Positions 10,031-21,900 of a stretch of 64,000 nucleotides of DNA are shown here, in pieces. Position numbers and translations under genes: made by a program. The stretch is from Bugula neritina. Taxonomy: Eukaryota > Bryozoa > Gymnolaemata > Cheilostomatida > Bugulidae. A model generated the notes under the pieces. That model had not been told where the DNA came from, ran no database searches, and was given only the letters and a program-made list of their open reading frames with translations. Within the stretch, counting starts at the first letter, position 1; every line of letters starts with the position of its first letter. Where the stretch lies: positions 30,365,274 through 30,429,273 of the forward strand of contig OZ037766.1 in NCBI GenBank assembly GCA_964035545.1. The letters are read 5' to 3'.

Positions 10031-11200
10031 ACTGTAGGGAACACTCCGAGTTAGGAGTGGTGGAAGGTGCACTGGGGGGTGTCCAGCTCGCTAACAGTCT
10101 GAATAGACTGGTTGAGTGGGGGGAGTTCCTGCTCCAGTGTGTGAATCCTTTCACGGAGCCGGTAGAATTGTCGGCTGGGTCCCTAGTGGGGAAGTTCCAC
10201 TCCGTGCAGGGGGAGGATGTCGGACCAGCCCTGGAAACAGCGGACGGGGGCCGACGGGTTTCATTAGGGACGGCGGGGGGCCGGTTCCTGAACACTTGGT
10301 AGATTTGTATGGGGATGCCTGTGATGGCTGTGAGAGTAAGCGGGAACGCCTGGTAGTGGCGCAGCTACTCTCTGAGTACAAGGATGTGTTCAGTTGCAGC
10401 GATCATGATATGGGCCTGGCGAAGGCTGTCTGTCATGAAATACCCCTGGCGGCTGGGACGGTGCATATTAGGCAGCCGACCCGTCGGTTAGGTCCTGAGA
10501 AGGAAAAGGAAATGAGCCGACAGGTGCGAGACCTTCTGAACCGAGATCTGATTGAGCCAGCCCATGGTGCTTGGAGCTCTCCAGTTGTCCTGGTTCGGGA
10601 AAAGGATGGGAGCTGGAGGTTTTGTGTGGATTATCGCAAACTGAACAGCGTGACCATCCAGGACGCTTACCCTCTTCCTAGGATCGATGAGTCGCTTGAT
10701 GCCTTAGCTGGTAGCAAGTTTTTCAGTACGTTAGACTTGCTAAGCGGGTATTGGCAGGTGCCCTTGAGTCCTGATGCACAGGACAACGCTGCGTTTGTTA
10801 CACGGGATGGGCTCTGGAAATGGAAGGTGTTGCCATTTGGACTTACGTCTGCGCCGGCCACCTTCCAGCGACTCATGGAGCAGGTCCTGAGTGGGTTACA
10901 CTAGAAGACCTTGCTCATCTATCTCGATGATGTCTTTGTCATCTCCCCCGACTTCGACACTCATGTCAGTCGGCTCAGAGAGGTGTTTGACAGACTTCGA
11001 GCTGTTGGTCTGAAGCTCAAGCCCTCTAAGTGTTCATTATTGCAACAAGAGGTTAAGTACCTGGGCCATGTAGTTGGTCGAGACGGGGTCGCCACCGACC
11101 CCGAGAAGGTACGGGCTGTGAGGGACTGGGCTGTCCCTGTCAACCTCCCTGAATTGCGGGCATTCCTGGGGCTGGTAGGGTACTATCGTTAGCACATACC
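10031..11200 (+). pseudogene. Element B: reverse transcriptase, broken
   Basis: The frame open at 10116-10904 carries RQPTRRLGPEKE, DYRKLNSVTIQDAYPLPRID, STLDLLSGYWQVPL and LPFGLTSAPATFQRLM. A TAG at 10902-10904 falls just before the catalytic YLDD box, which lies in LIYLDDVFVISPDFD at about 10911-10955. The block continues to FLGLVGYYR with a TAG at 11190. All RT motifs are present, and the breaks are recent-looking single stops. Confidence 0.88.
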
Positions 11201-11996
11201 GGACTTCGCAGGAATTGTGCAGCCGCTAAATCGGCTGACAGCAAAGGGGGTGCGACGGCAGTGGACGCAGACGGAAAAGCAGGCATTCGACCACCTCAAG
11301 GATCGCTTGGTAGAGGCGCCCACCTTGGCGTACCCTGATCCGGCGAAAGAGTACATTTTGGATACCGATGCCAGTAACCATAATGTGGGGGCTGTGCTGT
11401 CGCAGGTCTAAGATGGCCGTGAGGTGGTGGTAGCTTACTATAGTAAAGCTCTGTCGGCGCCTGAGAAGAACTACTGTACCACCAGGAGAGAGCTCCTGGC
11501 AGTAATCAAGACGGTGAAACACTTTAGAGCATACCTGTACAGACGCACGTTCAGATTACGAACGGATCACGCGTCTTTGATATGGCTGTGTCGACGGGCT
11601 GAACCATCAAGCCAAGTAGCGCGCTAGCTCGAAATCCTGACAGAGTTTTCTTATCGGATCGAACACCGTCCCGGTAAGAAACACGGTAATGCCGATGAAC
11701 TGAGCCGACATCAGGCAGATGGGTGTAAGCAATGCCAGAATATCAAGCGTAGAGATGGTGGACCCCCTCGCTCGGGCGTTGAAGAATAGGGGGAGAAAGC
11801 AGGTATATACAGCTGGGAGGAAGGACAACTTCGGTCTGAACCCCCGGGTAAAGCTGTCAATAACCTTCATGCAAACCCCACGCTGCTCAGGAACGTCAGG
11901 GAGCTGTGTCGGCTCCAAGCTACGCTACCAGGGGTAGTAGCTGACCTAGTCCGGGCCAAGAAGGAGGGACGGCGGCCTAGTGAGGCCGAACAACGG
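11201..11996 (+). pseudogene. Element B: RNase H and linker
   Basis: 11217-11411 and 11424-11627 read in sequence through YILDTDASNHNVGAVLSQV (first catalytic Asp), YYSKALSAPEKNY, TRRELLAVIK and the RTDHASL block. A TAG at 11409 and another near 11625 interrupt it. The IEHRPGKKHGNAD-like block follows at about 11655-11700 with the expected final Asp replaced by Glu-Leu. The linker to 11996 is poorly conserved. Confidence 0.8.
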
Positions 11997-13690
11997 ATGA
12001 AGAGTGCAGAGTTTAAATATTTCTGCGACCGCTGGGACTCCCTCCGGTTTAATAGCGATGGGTTGTTAACAATAACGTTAGCAACCGGCACCAATCGCCG
12101 TGAACGAAGGAGGGTAGTCTGTCCGTTTGCTCTGAGGCGGGAGTTGATCTTGGACACACATAAGCAGGCCCATGCAGGAGCTGGGCGGGTGACTAGGTGT
12201 CTTCAACTCTAGTGGTTTTGGCCAGGTATGACCCGGGATGTCCGACTCCGGGTGCGGAAGTGTGAGGTATGCTAAGCTAGTAAGCATGGCCGCTCCACGG
12301 AGACCGCAGGGAGGCGCCATCTCCATGCTGGTCGTCCGTGGCAGGTAGTTGCCGTAGATCTGGTAAGCCCCATGCCCACGACAGTGAGGCGTAATAACTG
12401 GATACTGGTGTTAACTGACCATTTCACGCGGTGGGCTGATGCGCTGACTATTCCAGACGCGTCGGCCCCCACGGTGGCCAGAGCCTTGGATCAGCAGGTG
12501 TTCTGTTATTTCGGCTTGCCGGAACAAATACACTCTGATCAGGGCGCCCAGTTTCAGTCGTTACTTATGAGTGATCTCTGTAAAACGTGGGGGGTAAACC
12601 AGAGTCGGGCGACCCTGTATCACCCGCAAGGGAATGAGGTTGTGGAGCGGAACAACAGGATGCTAGGGGATTCACTGAGAAGCCTGCTTATCGGTAGGAG
12701 CCAGGAAGAGTGGGACTTGGTGCTGCCACAAATAATGCGAGCTTACCGTAGTACCCCTTACTCCAGTACAATGGAGACCCCTTATTTTCTCATGCTGGGG
12801 AGAGAAACATGGGGTTCCTGAGCACGTAACCTACCATGTTCCAGCTCCAGAGAGCAGCGTCCACGATTACGTGGACGAGCTCGTGAAACGCATGAGGACG
12901 GCTCACGAGGTGCTACGTGAGCAGCAGTGGCAGGTCAGGAGTGGTGACCCTGACGACTCCACCCCCTTGTTTAAGGTGAGAGACTGGGTCTGGATGACTA
13001 GTCATCGCCGGCGGCGCGGAAAGGCAGCTAAGTTACAGCCGAAGTTCGTGGGTCCTTTTTGCGTGATTGAGGTGATGTCAAATCACACGTATAAGGTGGA
13101 ACAGTCTGGACAAGTGTCGATCCAGAACGAGGCACGGTTAAAACCATACTGGGTGAGCCCTGACGTAGCAGGATAGGCCCCTCCGCTCTTAGAGCCTGCA
13201 CGACACCCTCCCATGGGGGGGCAAGGCATGGCATATAAAGAAATAGAGGAGGTGCTGCCTGATCAGGAGAGAGCGGCCGACGCGCCGACCGACCCGCCCC
13301 GGCCGCCCCCACCCCAGGAGAAGGCGGCCGACACACCGGAAGACCGGTCTGAGCCGGCCCCACCACCAGTGGAGCCGGCCAACATGCCTGTCGTCCCGGA
13401 TGAGATGGTAATTCCTCGAATTCATGAGGAAGAGGCAGCTAGGGAGGAACCACACGTGCTGGTGGATCTCCCCGTACTGGCAACACCACCCATGGTGGTA
13501 GAGTCACCAGTAGCAACAAACCCCCGGTACAGTTAGAGTGTAGTCAACGTACGAGGGCGCCTCCATCTTATTTGAAAGATTTCTTGTGTGATGCAGTGAA
13601 AAAACATCCATCAGCTATCATAAAAGAAATCTGGGGGGATAAGCAGTTGAGAGTTGCAATGCCTAGATACAAGGAAACGCAACTGTGAAT
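11997..13690 (+). pseudogene. Element B: integrase and proline-rich C-terminal tail
   Basis: Zinc-binding HKQAHAG lies at about 12160-12180. The core motifs are VAVDLVSP (about 12349-12372), IHSDQGAQF (about 12526-12552) and YHPQGNEVVE (about 12619-12648), so all three DDE residues are present. A frame change near 12820 is followed by the C-terminal domain at 12871-13176 (KLQPKFVGPFCVIEV, RLKPYW). After TAG 13174-13176 the same frame continues as a Pro/Glu-rich tail (13213-13536), so the tail is probably part of the original pol. PPSYLKDFLCDAV near 13560 matches element A's tail. Confidence 0.82.
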
Positions 13691-13840
13691 TGCATGCTCG
13701 ATGGTGTACATTTATATTATAATAACACCAATGAGGATACAACAGCAATTGAGAGTTATGATCCCGAGGTGCGAGAGAACACAACTGCGAATTGCATACT
13801 CAGTGACGTACATATGTTATAATAACGCCACCGGGGGCAT
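13641..13840 (+). repeat. Diverged tandem duplication, about 100 bases x 2
   Basis: AAGCAGTTGAGAGTTGCAAT at 13641 recurs as AACAGCAATTGAGAGTTATG at 13741. The rest follows in step (ACGCAACTGTGAATTGCATG / ACACAACTGCGAATTGCATA, then a GTACAT and TATAATAA stretch). The unit is about 100 bases. It lies at the extreme 3' end of element B, before the purine tract. Confidence 0.75.
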
Positions 13841-14444
13841 AAAAAAGAGCGAAGCCAGCTCGCTAGTGGAAGGGGGATTATGTAATCATTTTCACTGTGA
13901 AGAGCGTTCTTTCCAATGTTAACTGTTGCAGTGCGAGCACGCACTTGACAGGCTGGCAAATAATACAAGCCTAAGTGAACAGTGGACTGGCGTCATGACT
14001 GTCTTATGGTAAGTCTCTAGCATAATTCTATTATCCAAGTGGAATTCCATCTAGTAGCATAAAATCAGTCTCGCTTTATCATAACGATAAAGTTGGTTTT
14101 CTGAGTCAGATGATCTCACTGACGACGTGGAGTAAGACAGTGGCCCGTATGATTTAGATAGTCAGTGGGTTGATAGACTGTGTAACTTGGTCGTTGGTGT
14201 CGTACTGACCGGGTGGAAACCCCCACAACAGATTCTGGTATTCTATTGCAGGTGAGACTTTAATGAAGAGCGGGCACTTCCTTCTCCTGGCACCACCGTC
14301 ACGCAGTCACCTCTCATTCTCTTCCTGCCGTCGTTTTTCACTGGATTCGTGCTGAGAGTGTTTCGCTGGATTCTTGGAAAGTCATCACAGCGGATCGGGT
14401 GGCTGTTGTGGCGGATGGTGCCCACCCTTCCACTCTAACAAGGG
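13841..14444. other. Repeat debris 3' of element B, no firm gene
   Basis: A purine tract lies at about 13863-13880. A small stretch at about 14254-14439 is open on the plus strand for about 60 codons with a hydrophobic run (PSFFTGFVLRVFRWILG) after an acceptor-like TTCTATTGCAG. It is too short and isolated to call a gene. Confidence 0.35.
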
Positions 14445-14580
14445 AGCTAAATCTCGATGTATGAGGACGAACCGTTAATACGTAATAATATTGGAAATGC
14501 TGCATGAATAATAGCTAAATCTCGATATATGAGGATGGACCATTAATACATAACAGTATCGAAAGTACTGCATGAATAAT
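14445..14580 (+). repeat. 68-bp tandem duplication
   Basis: AGCTAAATCTCGATGTATGA at 14445-14512 repeats as AGCTAAATCTCGATATATGA at 14513-14580. Both units have the same length and end in GCATGAATAAT, with about ten substitutions, mostly transitions. Confidence 0.9.
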
Positions 14581-15082
14581 AAAAATAATAGTCTGAGGAA
14601 AGACGGACTCTATAACCCCCCCCTTCGCTTCCTCCCTTCTCTTCGTTGCTTTGGTCGACTAATTAGCATGGGCTGCCAGATCCAGATACTGTAATGCGAA
14701 GAAGGAAATGGTGACGGCCCGCTTTTGGAAATTCTTTTGCCATGCTTGGTTCTTCTGGGCCTGTCGGCGTCATCGAGACGCATGCTTAACTCGGACTGGA
14801 CGAGTGTCCATTCCATCTCTCTACATGGTTCACAGGGACTGTCGGCATAACCATGTAAGAAACAATAGCGTACCTGTATGATTACTTGTTCTTCGTAGAC
14901 TGTGTGTCATTAAATTATTATCATTAAACAAGTAGGATACTTATACTCGTAATATACTGTATATTATTTTATGATTGTACTGTTTATATTCTTTTCATTT
15001 TTGTATTAATCAATAGAGTGTGCCTTTCGATAGGTGCGGAGGGTGTAAAGGATTTTAGTAGGCTATTGTATTAGTTTGTTTA
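14581..15082. other. Non-coding spacer
   Basis: A short homopolymer C run lies at about 14617-14625. The rest is mixed-composition sequence without recognisable coding or repeat identity. Confidence 0.5.
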
Positions 15083-15432
15083 TGTTATAACGAAAGGGTT
15101 AACTCTATGTCGGACTGCTACATGAGCATCATGTCGTCAGGATGGCACCACCGTGACAACCAATCAGGTGTAACTAGTAATTAGTAGTAAGCGGAGCTGT
15201 CAATGTATCGTGGAAGCATGTTAGACAGCTTCACCGGCAGAGAGGACTGGATTGCGTTAAAGTAAAGTTGTGTACTAATAGCTCTCTATGATGTAACAGT
15301 GTGTGTTATTTGTAGTCTCTTTTATTATTGTATAATTGGCATTAAATAAACTATTCAAATCATCAGAAACCTGGTGAAGTAGCTTTGTATGAGTTGACCC
15401 ACTAATTATAGTGAACTGCAAAACTCACTACA
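15083..15432 (+). repeat. Solo-type LTR, family C, plus orientation
   Basis: TGTTATAACG...CACTACA, 350 bases, with an AATAAA at 15345-15350. The whole length is matched in reverse complement by the outer LTR at 16677-17416: the AAAGGGTTAACTCTATGTCG start, ATGGCACCA, GCGGAGCTG, and the CCACTAATTATAGTGAACTG end. The next base to the right begins the REXO2-like fragment. No internal retroelement sequence and no clear target duplication are seen. Confidence 0.75.
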
Positions 15433-15433
15433 G

Positions 15434-15598
15434 TACATGCCAAAGTTTGTGGAACACCTTCACTACAGACTTATAGATGTCAGTATGTTGAAAGAGTTAG
15501 GCAAAAGATGGATGCCTGATGTGATGACCAAGGCACCTAAAAAAAGTGACAAACACAGAGCACTAGATGATATTTTAGAATTTAGACAGTATTGCTGA
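15434..15598 (+). pseudogene. Oligoribonuclease (REXO2/Orn) fragment
   Basis: The 54 codons from 15434 read [16 protein letters not shown], then a KELGKRW block, [14 protein letters not shown] and a stop (TGA 15596-15598). This is the C-terminal third of the DEDDh exonuclease oligoribonuclease, which degrades very short RNAs in mitochondria and cytosol. It includes the catalytic His and final Asp (H-R-A-L-D-D). After DDI the usual ESI.EL.YYR helix is shortened and ends at the stop, so the product would be incomplete. No other exon of the gene is visible near it. The base before the first codon makes CACTACAG with the LTR end, which looks like a splice acceptor. Confidence 0.7.
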
Positions 15599-16676
15599 GC
15601 TTCGTTTTTCTAAGGAGGCAATGTTGATTTCTCACTAGGTACAGCGTTTTCTTAATGTTTATTGGTTCATTTGCCAAGGAAAACTTCTGCCTACTAGATT
15701 TTACACCACCTGTTATAACGAACCCAGAGCAGATTAACTAGGCCTATAGGATCTAATGCTTTGTTTACCAGGTCAATCTTGACTATAAATTGTACCTATA
15801 GCTTCCTTTACAAAATTAATAGAATCTTCCTCTTTGAAAAGTGCCCCAAGGGAAGAAAGTTTAGCTTGGAAACTATTAAAATTAAAAGGTTTGCATACAC
15901 AATAACCCAGATAGTGGTATATCAATTCTTTAAACCTACAGCTTCTAAATAAGTTACTTTCCCTGGTTTAATTCTAGTATTTTCCTGACTTGGCATTTGA
16001 ATCAGCGCGGAAAAAAGAGTTTTGTAGACTCCGTAGTTAGAATGCTTTCAAGCACCCAAATGGTTGTTCCACTAGCACAACTAAACCACAATCTTTTTGC
16101 ATTGATTTTACTTTTTTTGGCAGTTTTATCTTTTTATGGCAAAGATACCTTTTATTGCCGTTATAACGCTAAATTTGTAACATCAAACTTGGAGGAGGGT
16201 AGAAGAGGGTAAATTTAGCACAGCTGAGCAAACTTATGTTATATGTAAAGTCAAGAAAATTGGCTTTCATCAGCTCAAAGGTAGAGCTGGGTGTCTCGAA
16301 ATTTAGTGAGCTATAATCTAAAGATATTTTTACAGCTGAAATTATCTACAACAAGCCTGTAAAATGTTTCCAACTATTCCATTGCAATTGGTCCAATTCA
16401 TAAATAAGCTGATATTTTGGAGACATTAAAGTAAAATTTTAATACGCCTAGTATTGGCCCATTTCTCACTTTATACTATACGAATTGTAATACTGTAGAA
16501 CTGTGCTTTTACTTTGGTGAAATTCTTCTGTAATATGTTGTAACTCTTTAGAAATTTTCAGTACAGTAAACCTAGAAGGTTTTTTTTTGTAATGCTAACC
16601 AGGTGATTTTAACCTTGTATTTTTGTTGAAATTTCATAAATGCAATCTCTATTCTAGTGGTACAAACACCTAATAG
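15599..16676. other. Spacer between inverted LTRs
   Basis: AT-rich sequence without a gene I can support. The open stretches at 15761-15952 and 15997-16212 show no conserved domain and have AT-driven composition. Confidence 0.5.
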
Positions 16677-16830
16677 TGTAGTGAATTTCACAGTTCACTA
16701 TAATTTGTGGGTTTACTTATGCAAAGCCACTTCACCAGGTTGATCGCAATTAGATAAAGTTTATTACTTAGAAACGATACAACAATAACAACTACTAAAC
16801 TACTGTAGACGTAGTAAGTCGTGCAATTAC

Positions 16831-17159
16831 TGTGCGTGAGTTTTCTACTTGCGTATTTAGTTGGCTTTTCTACTAGCAATTACTAGGGTAGCTGTCGAGT
16901 AATTACGTTTATTATCCACAATACAATACAAAACAAACATTACATCAAATTACACTATACATCAGTCAACTACTAACAAATGTTTCTACTTCAAGCCCTC
17001 GCTTACAACAACGTGATCATTGTCAATTGCCCGGGAACTGTCACATGAGTCGGAAGCATATCTTCCGGTGCTGCTGATTAGTTACTACATAGGGGCCTTA
17101 GTATTCCCAGAACAGAGAGAGGACGATTCTCATATTAGTACATTGCATGACTCACTACA

Positions 17160-17192
<33 letters not shown>
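16831..17192 (-). repeat. Nested solo LTR (element B-like), minus orientation
   Basis: It matches the reverse complement of the element B LTR in order: TGCGTGAGTTTT, CTTGCGTATTTAGTT, CTAGCAATTACTA, TATTCCCA and GAGGACGA. It is flanked by ATTAC at 16826-16830 and ATTAC at 17193-17197, a 5-bp target duplication. The right end (its 5' end on the minus strand) carries a (CA)n run at about 17159-17191, as if the terminal TG of the LTR had expanded. Confidence 0.65.
17158..17191. repeat. (CA)n microsatellite
   Basis: About fifteen uninterrupted CA units at the end of the nested LTR. Confidence 0.95.
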
Positions 17193-17193
<1 letters not shown>

Positions 17194-17416
17194 TTACATA
17201 ATATAGAGCAATTTATACACGACTATTCATAAGTAAGTCCCAAGCTGCTCTGCTGGTGCAACTGCCTAGCATGCTTACACAACATATTGGCAGCTCCGCC
17301 TATCACTAATTAGCAGTCACAGTTGATTGGCTGTCACTAGTGGTGCCATCTTGACAATATGCTGTCGGCCTCACGTAGCAGTCCGACATAGAGTCGACCC
17401 TTTCGATATAATAACA

Positions 17417-18944
17417 AGTCAACAATTGCACTACTAAAATCCACCACACCAGTCTATCGAAGAAATAAAACATACACCATATATAAATTAAATAGAGCTA
17501 TTGTTGTTTTAGTTCTACTGTTTTAAAAAAACGACAGACTACATATATTTACTTGCACTAACATCAACAGCTGAAATTGATAGTAGATCATTTTATTTCC
17601 AATTAAACTAGAAAGAAGGTACATAATTGTAGCAAATTCAAATAAAGCACAATCAATGCAAAGTATTATATTGTAGTGAAACTGTGTTTTTAGTAAGATA
17701 ATAAAAGGCATTACAAAAACCTGAATATTCAAGGCACTCTAAAATAAATGGTTATTCTAATATAATGACATCTCATTACCAAAGGTTGGTGATCAATATA
17801 AGGCAAGCATAAACAATCTTCATTATCAAAATATGCAAAATATTTTAAATATTAAAAAAAAAGGTGTGCACTAGCTGCAAAAATAAGCAAAAACTATTAC
17901 TACTATGATGTTTAGAAGTTTTGTGCTAAAATCATGCTTAAAACATGATTCAAGAACCACCTCACTGTTTAAAGCATTTCTATTTTTCTGATCAACCACA
18001 ATAGTTTTGATTTGTGCTCTTTGAAAAAATTAATGTGGTGTTAAAAATAAAGCCATGAATGAAAGATGTATAACCAAATATAGCCGGTCTATTGTGAAGT
18101 GAGATGATGTGGGTGACATATGAGAATGCTATAGACTTGCAAGGTTCTTATCTAATACTGGTATTATCTATGGAACATTCAAATAGGGATTGGAATGTTA
18201 CTAGGAATATTATTACAAAGCATAGTGTGTGAGCCAGAGTTTAGCCTTAGCGTGAAAATTCATGCAAATAGTTAGTATTATTCAGTGTGCAACCTGAGTT
18301 AGGCAGTTGTTGAGATAGTCGTGACAAAATGTAGAAGTTAGTTCTTTAGAAACATTTTGAATTCAATCACTTTCAGCTGGGATGGAATAAGACAGCGTCT
18401 AAAATGGTATACAACATAATCTGGCAGACTGTAGAAACTTGAAACATATGTGCAAAATGTGATTTGAAAAGTTAAGATGTAAGAAAACCGCAATGAGCAG
18501 AGATCAACCAATTTAGCAGCATATAAGTACAGTACATACTGTTTAGACTCTAGCACAAAGGTCAAGTCAGAGGATTTATTAAAAGAATAAATGAGAGAAA
18601 TAAATAAAATAAAAGAATAAAAAAATAACATAGGTCACTATTCAAATTTAGGTTTCCTAAATTCAAGTTGTTTATCTAATATTTAGCAGGGTATAACTTT
18701 GGATTCAACCATGTGTAGGCTATATGTGTATCATTAGCTTTTACTTTTACCTCGAATACCTTTGGCTTTCACAATTTCAAGTCAATTGATTGATCGACAC
18801 AAAAGTGTTGCAACGAGTAAAGAATGTCAGCTATTTATCAACAAGTCGTATTAATAAATGTCATTATAAGCTTGAAATACAATTCAATGCAGGTTTGCAC
18901 AATAAAATATCTTGTGTATACAAACTAATTTAGAGATGCGCAAT
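17417..18944. other. Intergenic, 3' of the NB-ARC gene
   Basis: AT-rich, with no exon that I can support. On the minus strand a possible poly(A) signal for the NB-ARC gene lies at about 18567 (TTTATT on the plus strand). Confidence 0.5.
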
Positions 18945-21900
18945 TTAATCCATCAATTTTCCATTCTTACAACCTGGAATTTTCAATAATGGGACTATTT
19001 TTATTTGATGAAGTATAAATTTACAACTCAAAACCTTAGGGCAAGCATAAATACAGGCATGTTGGTGCTGATCGACACACCACCAAGGAGGATACTTTGC
19101 ACAAACCTCTGTGTGTGATACCATGATCTCATCAAATATTTGGAATTTGCCTGTCAAATCAGTAGCCTGGTCAAAATGAGTTTCATTTTTCCACACCTCT
19201 ATGAGCGACTTCAGATACTTGTAGAGGTTGTCTTGCTGAGTAAGCAGCTTGAAATCATCCCCAGCCTCACTGAAATGTGCAGTGAAGAAGATTTACACCA
19301 GACGTGAAACATATTGCGGCTCTGCTGAACCAAATCAGCATATTGTTCCGAGCAATAATGATTTTTTAGACAGGAATTCTAAGAGAAAAACACTTACTAA
19401 TTCAAAAAAAGCAGAAAAACCTGGTCATAGAGTAAAGCTAACTGCAGTGTAAAATATTACTGGTTAAAGAAAAAATTGTATGAACAACAAAACAGAACAG
19501 ATATAAAAAGCTATGTCAGTGAGTTTCATTGCTTGTGTACTTTAAATTACATCATGTAAAGACAATATCTAGGTATGTTAGTTACTAACCTCTGAGCATT
19601 CTTGTAAGAACAATAGTACTTGTCCAAGCTTCTGTAGAGCCGCTCAAACTTGTGATTTTCAAGTTCAGGATGACTCTTATCCGACCCATTCTTTAAGGAA
19701 AGCCCAAGTTGTCGCATAGCCTTAAGAATGTATTTAACAGCTTCACCAGACTTGCCACAGTCGGATAGAAACTTGGCGTAGTACCTAAAGAATAATAAAC
19801 CCTGTAGATGTCTGTTTGAGAGGGTCGGGCAGAAACAAACTTGCTCACAATACTAACTGGCATCTGTTACATACAAATGGTTTCTGACCCAACATAATAG
19901 AAAAATTTATTTTATCTTATTCTAAGCTTTTTAAATTATTCTAAACTTCAATGTACATAAAAATCTACACTACCCATAGTTGAACACAAACAACACAATA
20001 AAGAAACACTAGGACTATTAAAGTGCCCAACACAATCTCTTAAAACAAAATAAAATAAAAGTAATTTTTTTTCTAATATATTATACAATAGCATCAGTGA
20101 CAACTTGTATTTAATAAAATTAAAGTTGAATATCTTCAAAAAATTAACACAAGCCAGTGTCAATTAATAAAAAGATGCCACAATTTTATTACCCAACCTT
20201 TCAATAATGGAAATAGAGAAGAAAAAGTTTCTATTTGAAGTAAGCCAATGAATAGCTAATGATAAAATAAGACAGCCCTAAAGACCAAATCTCATCCAGC
20301 TGAAGTACCTGTTATCTGTTAGAATAGGATACTCAAATACCTGTAACAATAACAGAGGGCGCTATTTGGGAACACTTGCTTCTTGGCTAGTTCTTCCACT
20401 TGTGTCAGCAACTGCTCTCCGCTGACAAAATGCTGCTCCTGATTAGCTGGTTCTAGCTGATACAGTTTACCTGTAATAAGATAACCAAGTCTTATCCATA
20501 TATTATTCATGGCAGTCGTAGAATTGTCATTTCAGCTTGTGATTATTAGTTTCTATGTATACTGTATGCAGTAATTTATGTCACAACAGCTTTAGGACTA
20601 GTGGCCAACGCTAAGTTGGATGAGCATAGTCTATGAATTTTACAGCTCTGCAAGCAAGCAGCATATCCTACATGCAACATCAACGGAAAATGTATATCGA
20701 ATAAATAACTAATCCCTAAAAATAATGATGATTAAAAAATTAAAAGCAATTACAATCAAAGCAATATTGAATACTGAAAAAAGATGCCCGTTAAATATAT
20801 TCTGCCATCAAATAATTTGTTATTAAAAGTCGTACCATAGCAGTTGATTTTCCATTCAGCACAAATCATCCTGTGGTAGTCATCATATTTCAGGTTTGAT
20901 CTCATCAGCCCTGCTTCATACGCATATCTTTTAACATCATCATCACCAACATTGGACAATTCTAAAAGAAGTATTCCACTTTAATCACTGTCACCACATA
21001 TTCATATACCAAGTCATCATATGACATGATAAAGTTGATACTACTACAACTGGTAGATTGACTGGTCAGAATTCCGAGACACAAAAAGTGTTGCAAACAA
21101 ATGTTACCATCCAGCTGGTCTCTAATAGAGCGGAGTTTATCAGAGGAAGTCTCTCGATCAATCTCCATGGCCAACCTTTCTCTATCAGTGATGAGACCAG
21201 CCAACAGGTGAACACCAGTTTCTTCATACAACTTTCTGGAAACTTCCAAAGCAGCTTCTGACTGCCGTATACACTCATTTACTTCTTGAGTGTCTGCAAG
21301 TGAACAGGTAATGCAAGTTGGGAAAATGTGGCGTCACAGTATTGTAAATATATGGCAGAGATTATTGATTAGGACACTCCTGATATTCACATACAAAAGA
21401 CTGACTCTACGAAGTTATACAAAACAATAGTAAGCATCTCTTTACAATACTCAATATAAACTTACCATCTGAGCACTTGCTATAAAGTTTAGACCAGGTA
21501 CAGCAAATTGTTATCAGAATTTCAGAAATAAATACATGAACTAATGTGTCAATTTCCAGAACTGTCGATATTCCACTTTTTCGTCCTTTCTCTTCCAACA
21601 ACTCCAATTTCCTGTGTATAATATAACAGCATAATGTTGAAACAACAGCAAACCTGCTTGTCCCATTTTATTGTGTCTCACATAAGGTCAAGAGGTTAGA
21701 TGATAAAATCTGCATGTATTTTTAGTTAAATCAACTGTGCATACATTAGTAGATAAACGTGGAAAAGTTTCAATAACCAGTATCCAAATGAAGAAACATT
21801 ACGCTTTTATGCAATAAAGGGTTTTGCTCAAAAGCAACAGCAGTTTTGATTGGCCAATGCATGAAAATGGAGAAGGCTGATTGGCTAGTCACTTGAATAA

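Larger units (their letters stand above)
7183..13840 (+). mobile_element. Decayed mosaic Ty3/Gypsy retrotransposon (element B)
   Basis: A 5' LTR (7183-7516), a primer-binding site, gag, protease, RT, RNase H, integrase and a proline-rich tail follow in Ty3/Gypsy order. Several stops and frameshifts break it (TAG at about 10902, 11190 and 13174). The gag-protease region occurs twice in part (see 8378-9460), so the copy is a mosaic. I find no convincing 3' LTR: after the tail there is a purine-rich tract (AGTGGAAGGGGGAT, about 13863-13880), but the sequence that follows does not match the 5' LTR. The right edge is therefore uncertain. Confidence 0.88.
16677..17416 (-). repeat. LTR family C, minus orientation, split by a nested LTR
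   Basis: Read on the minus strand it begins TGTTATTATATCGAAAGGGT at 17416 and ends in TTCACTACA at 16677, matching the LTR at 15083-15432. Its 740 bases shrink to about 373 once the insert at 16831-17192 and one copy of its target duplication are removed, close to the 350 bases of the partner. Confidence 0.75.

Noticed and set aside
13881-14230. 3' LTR of element B starting TGTAATC after the purine tract
   Set aside because: The sequence does not follow the order of blocks in the 5' LTR, and no matching end was found.
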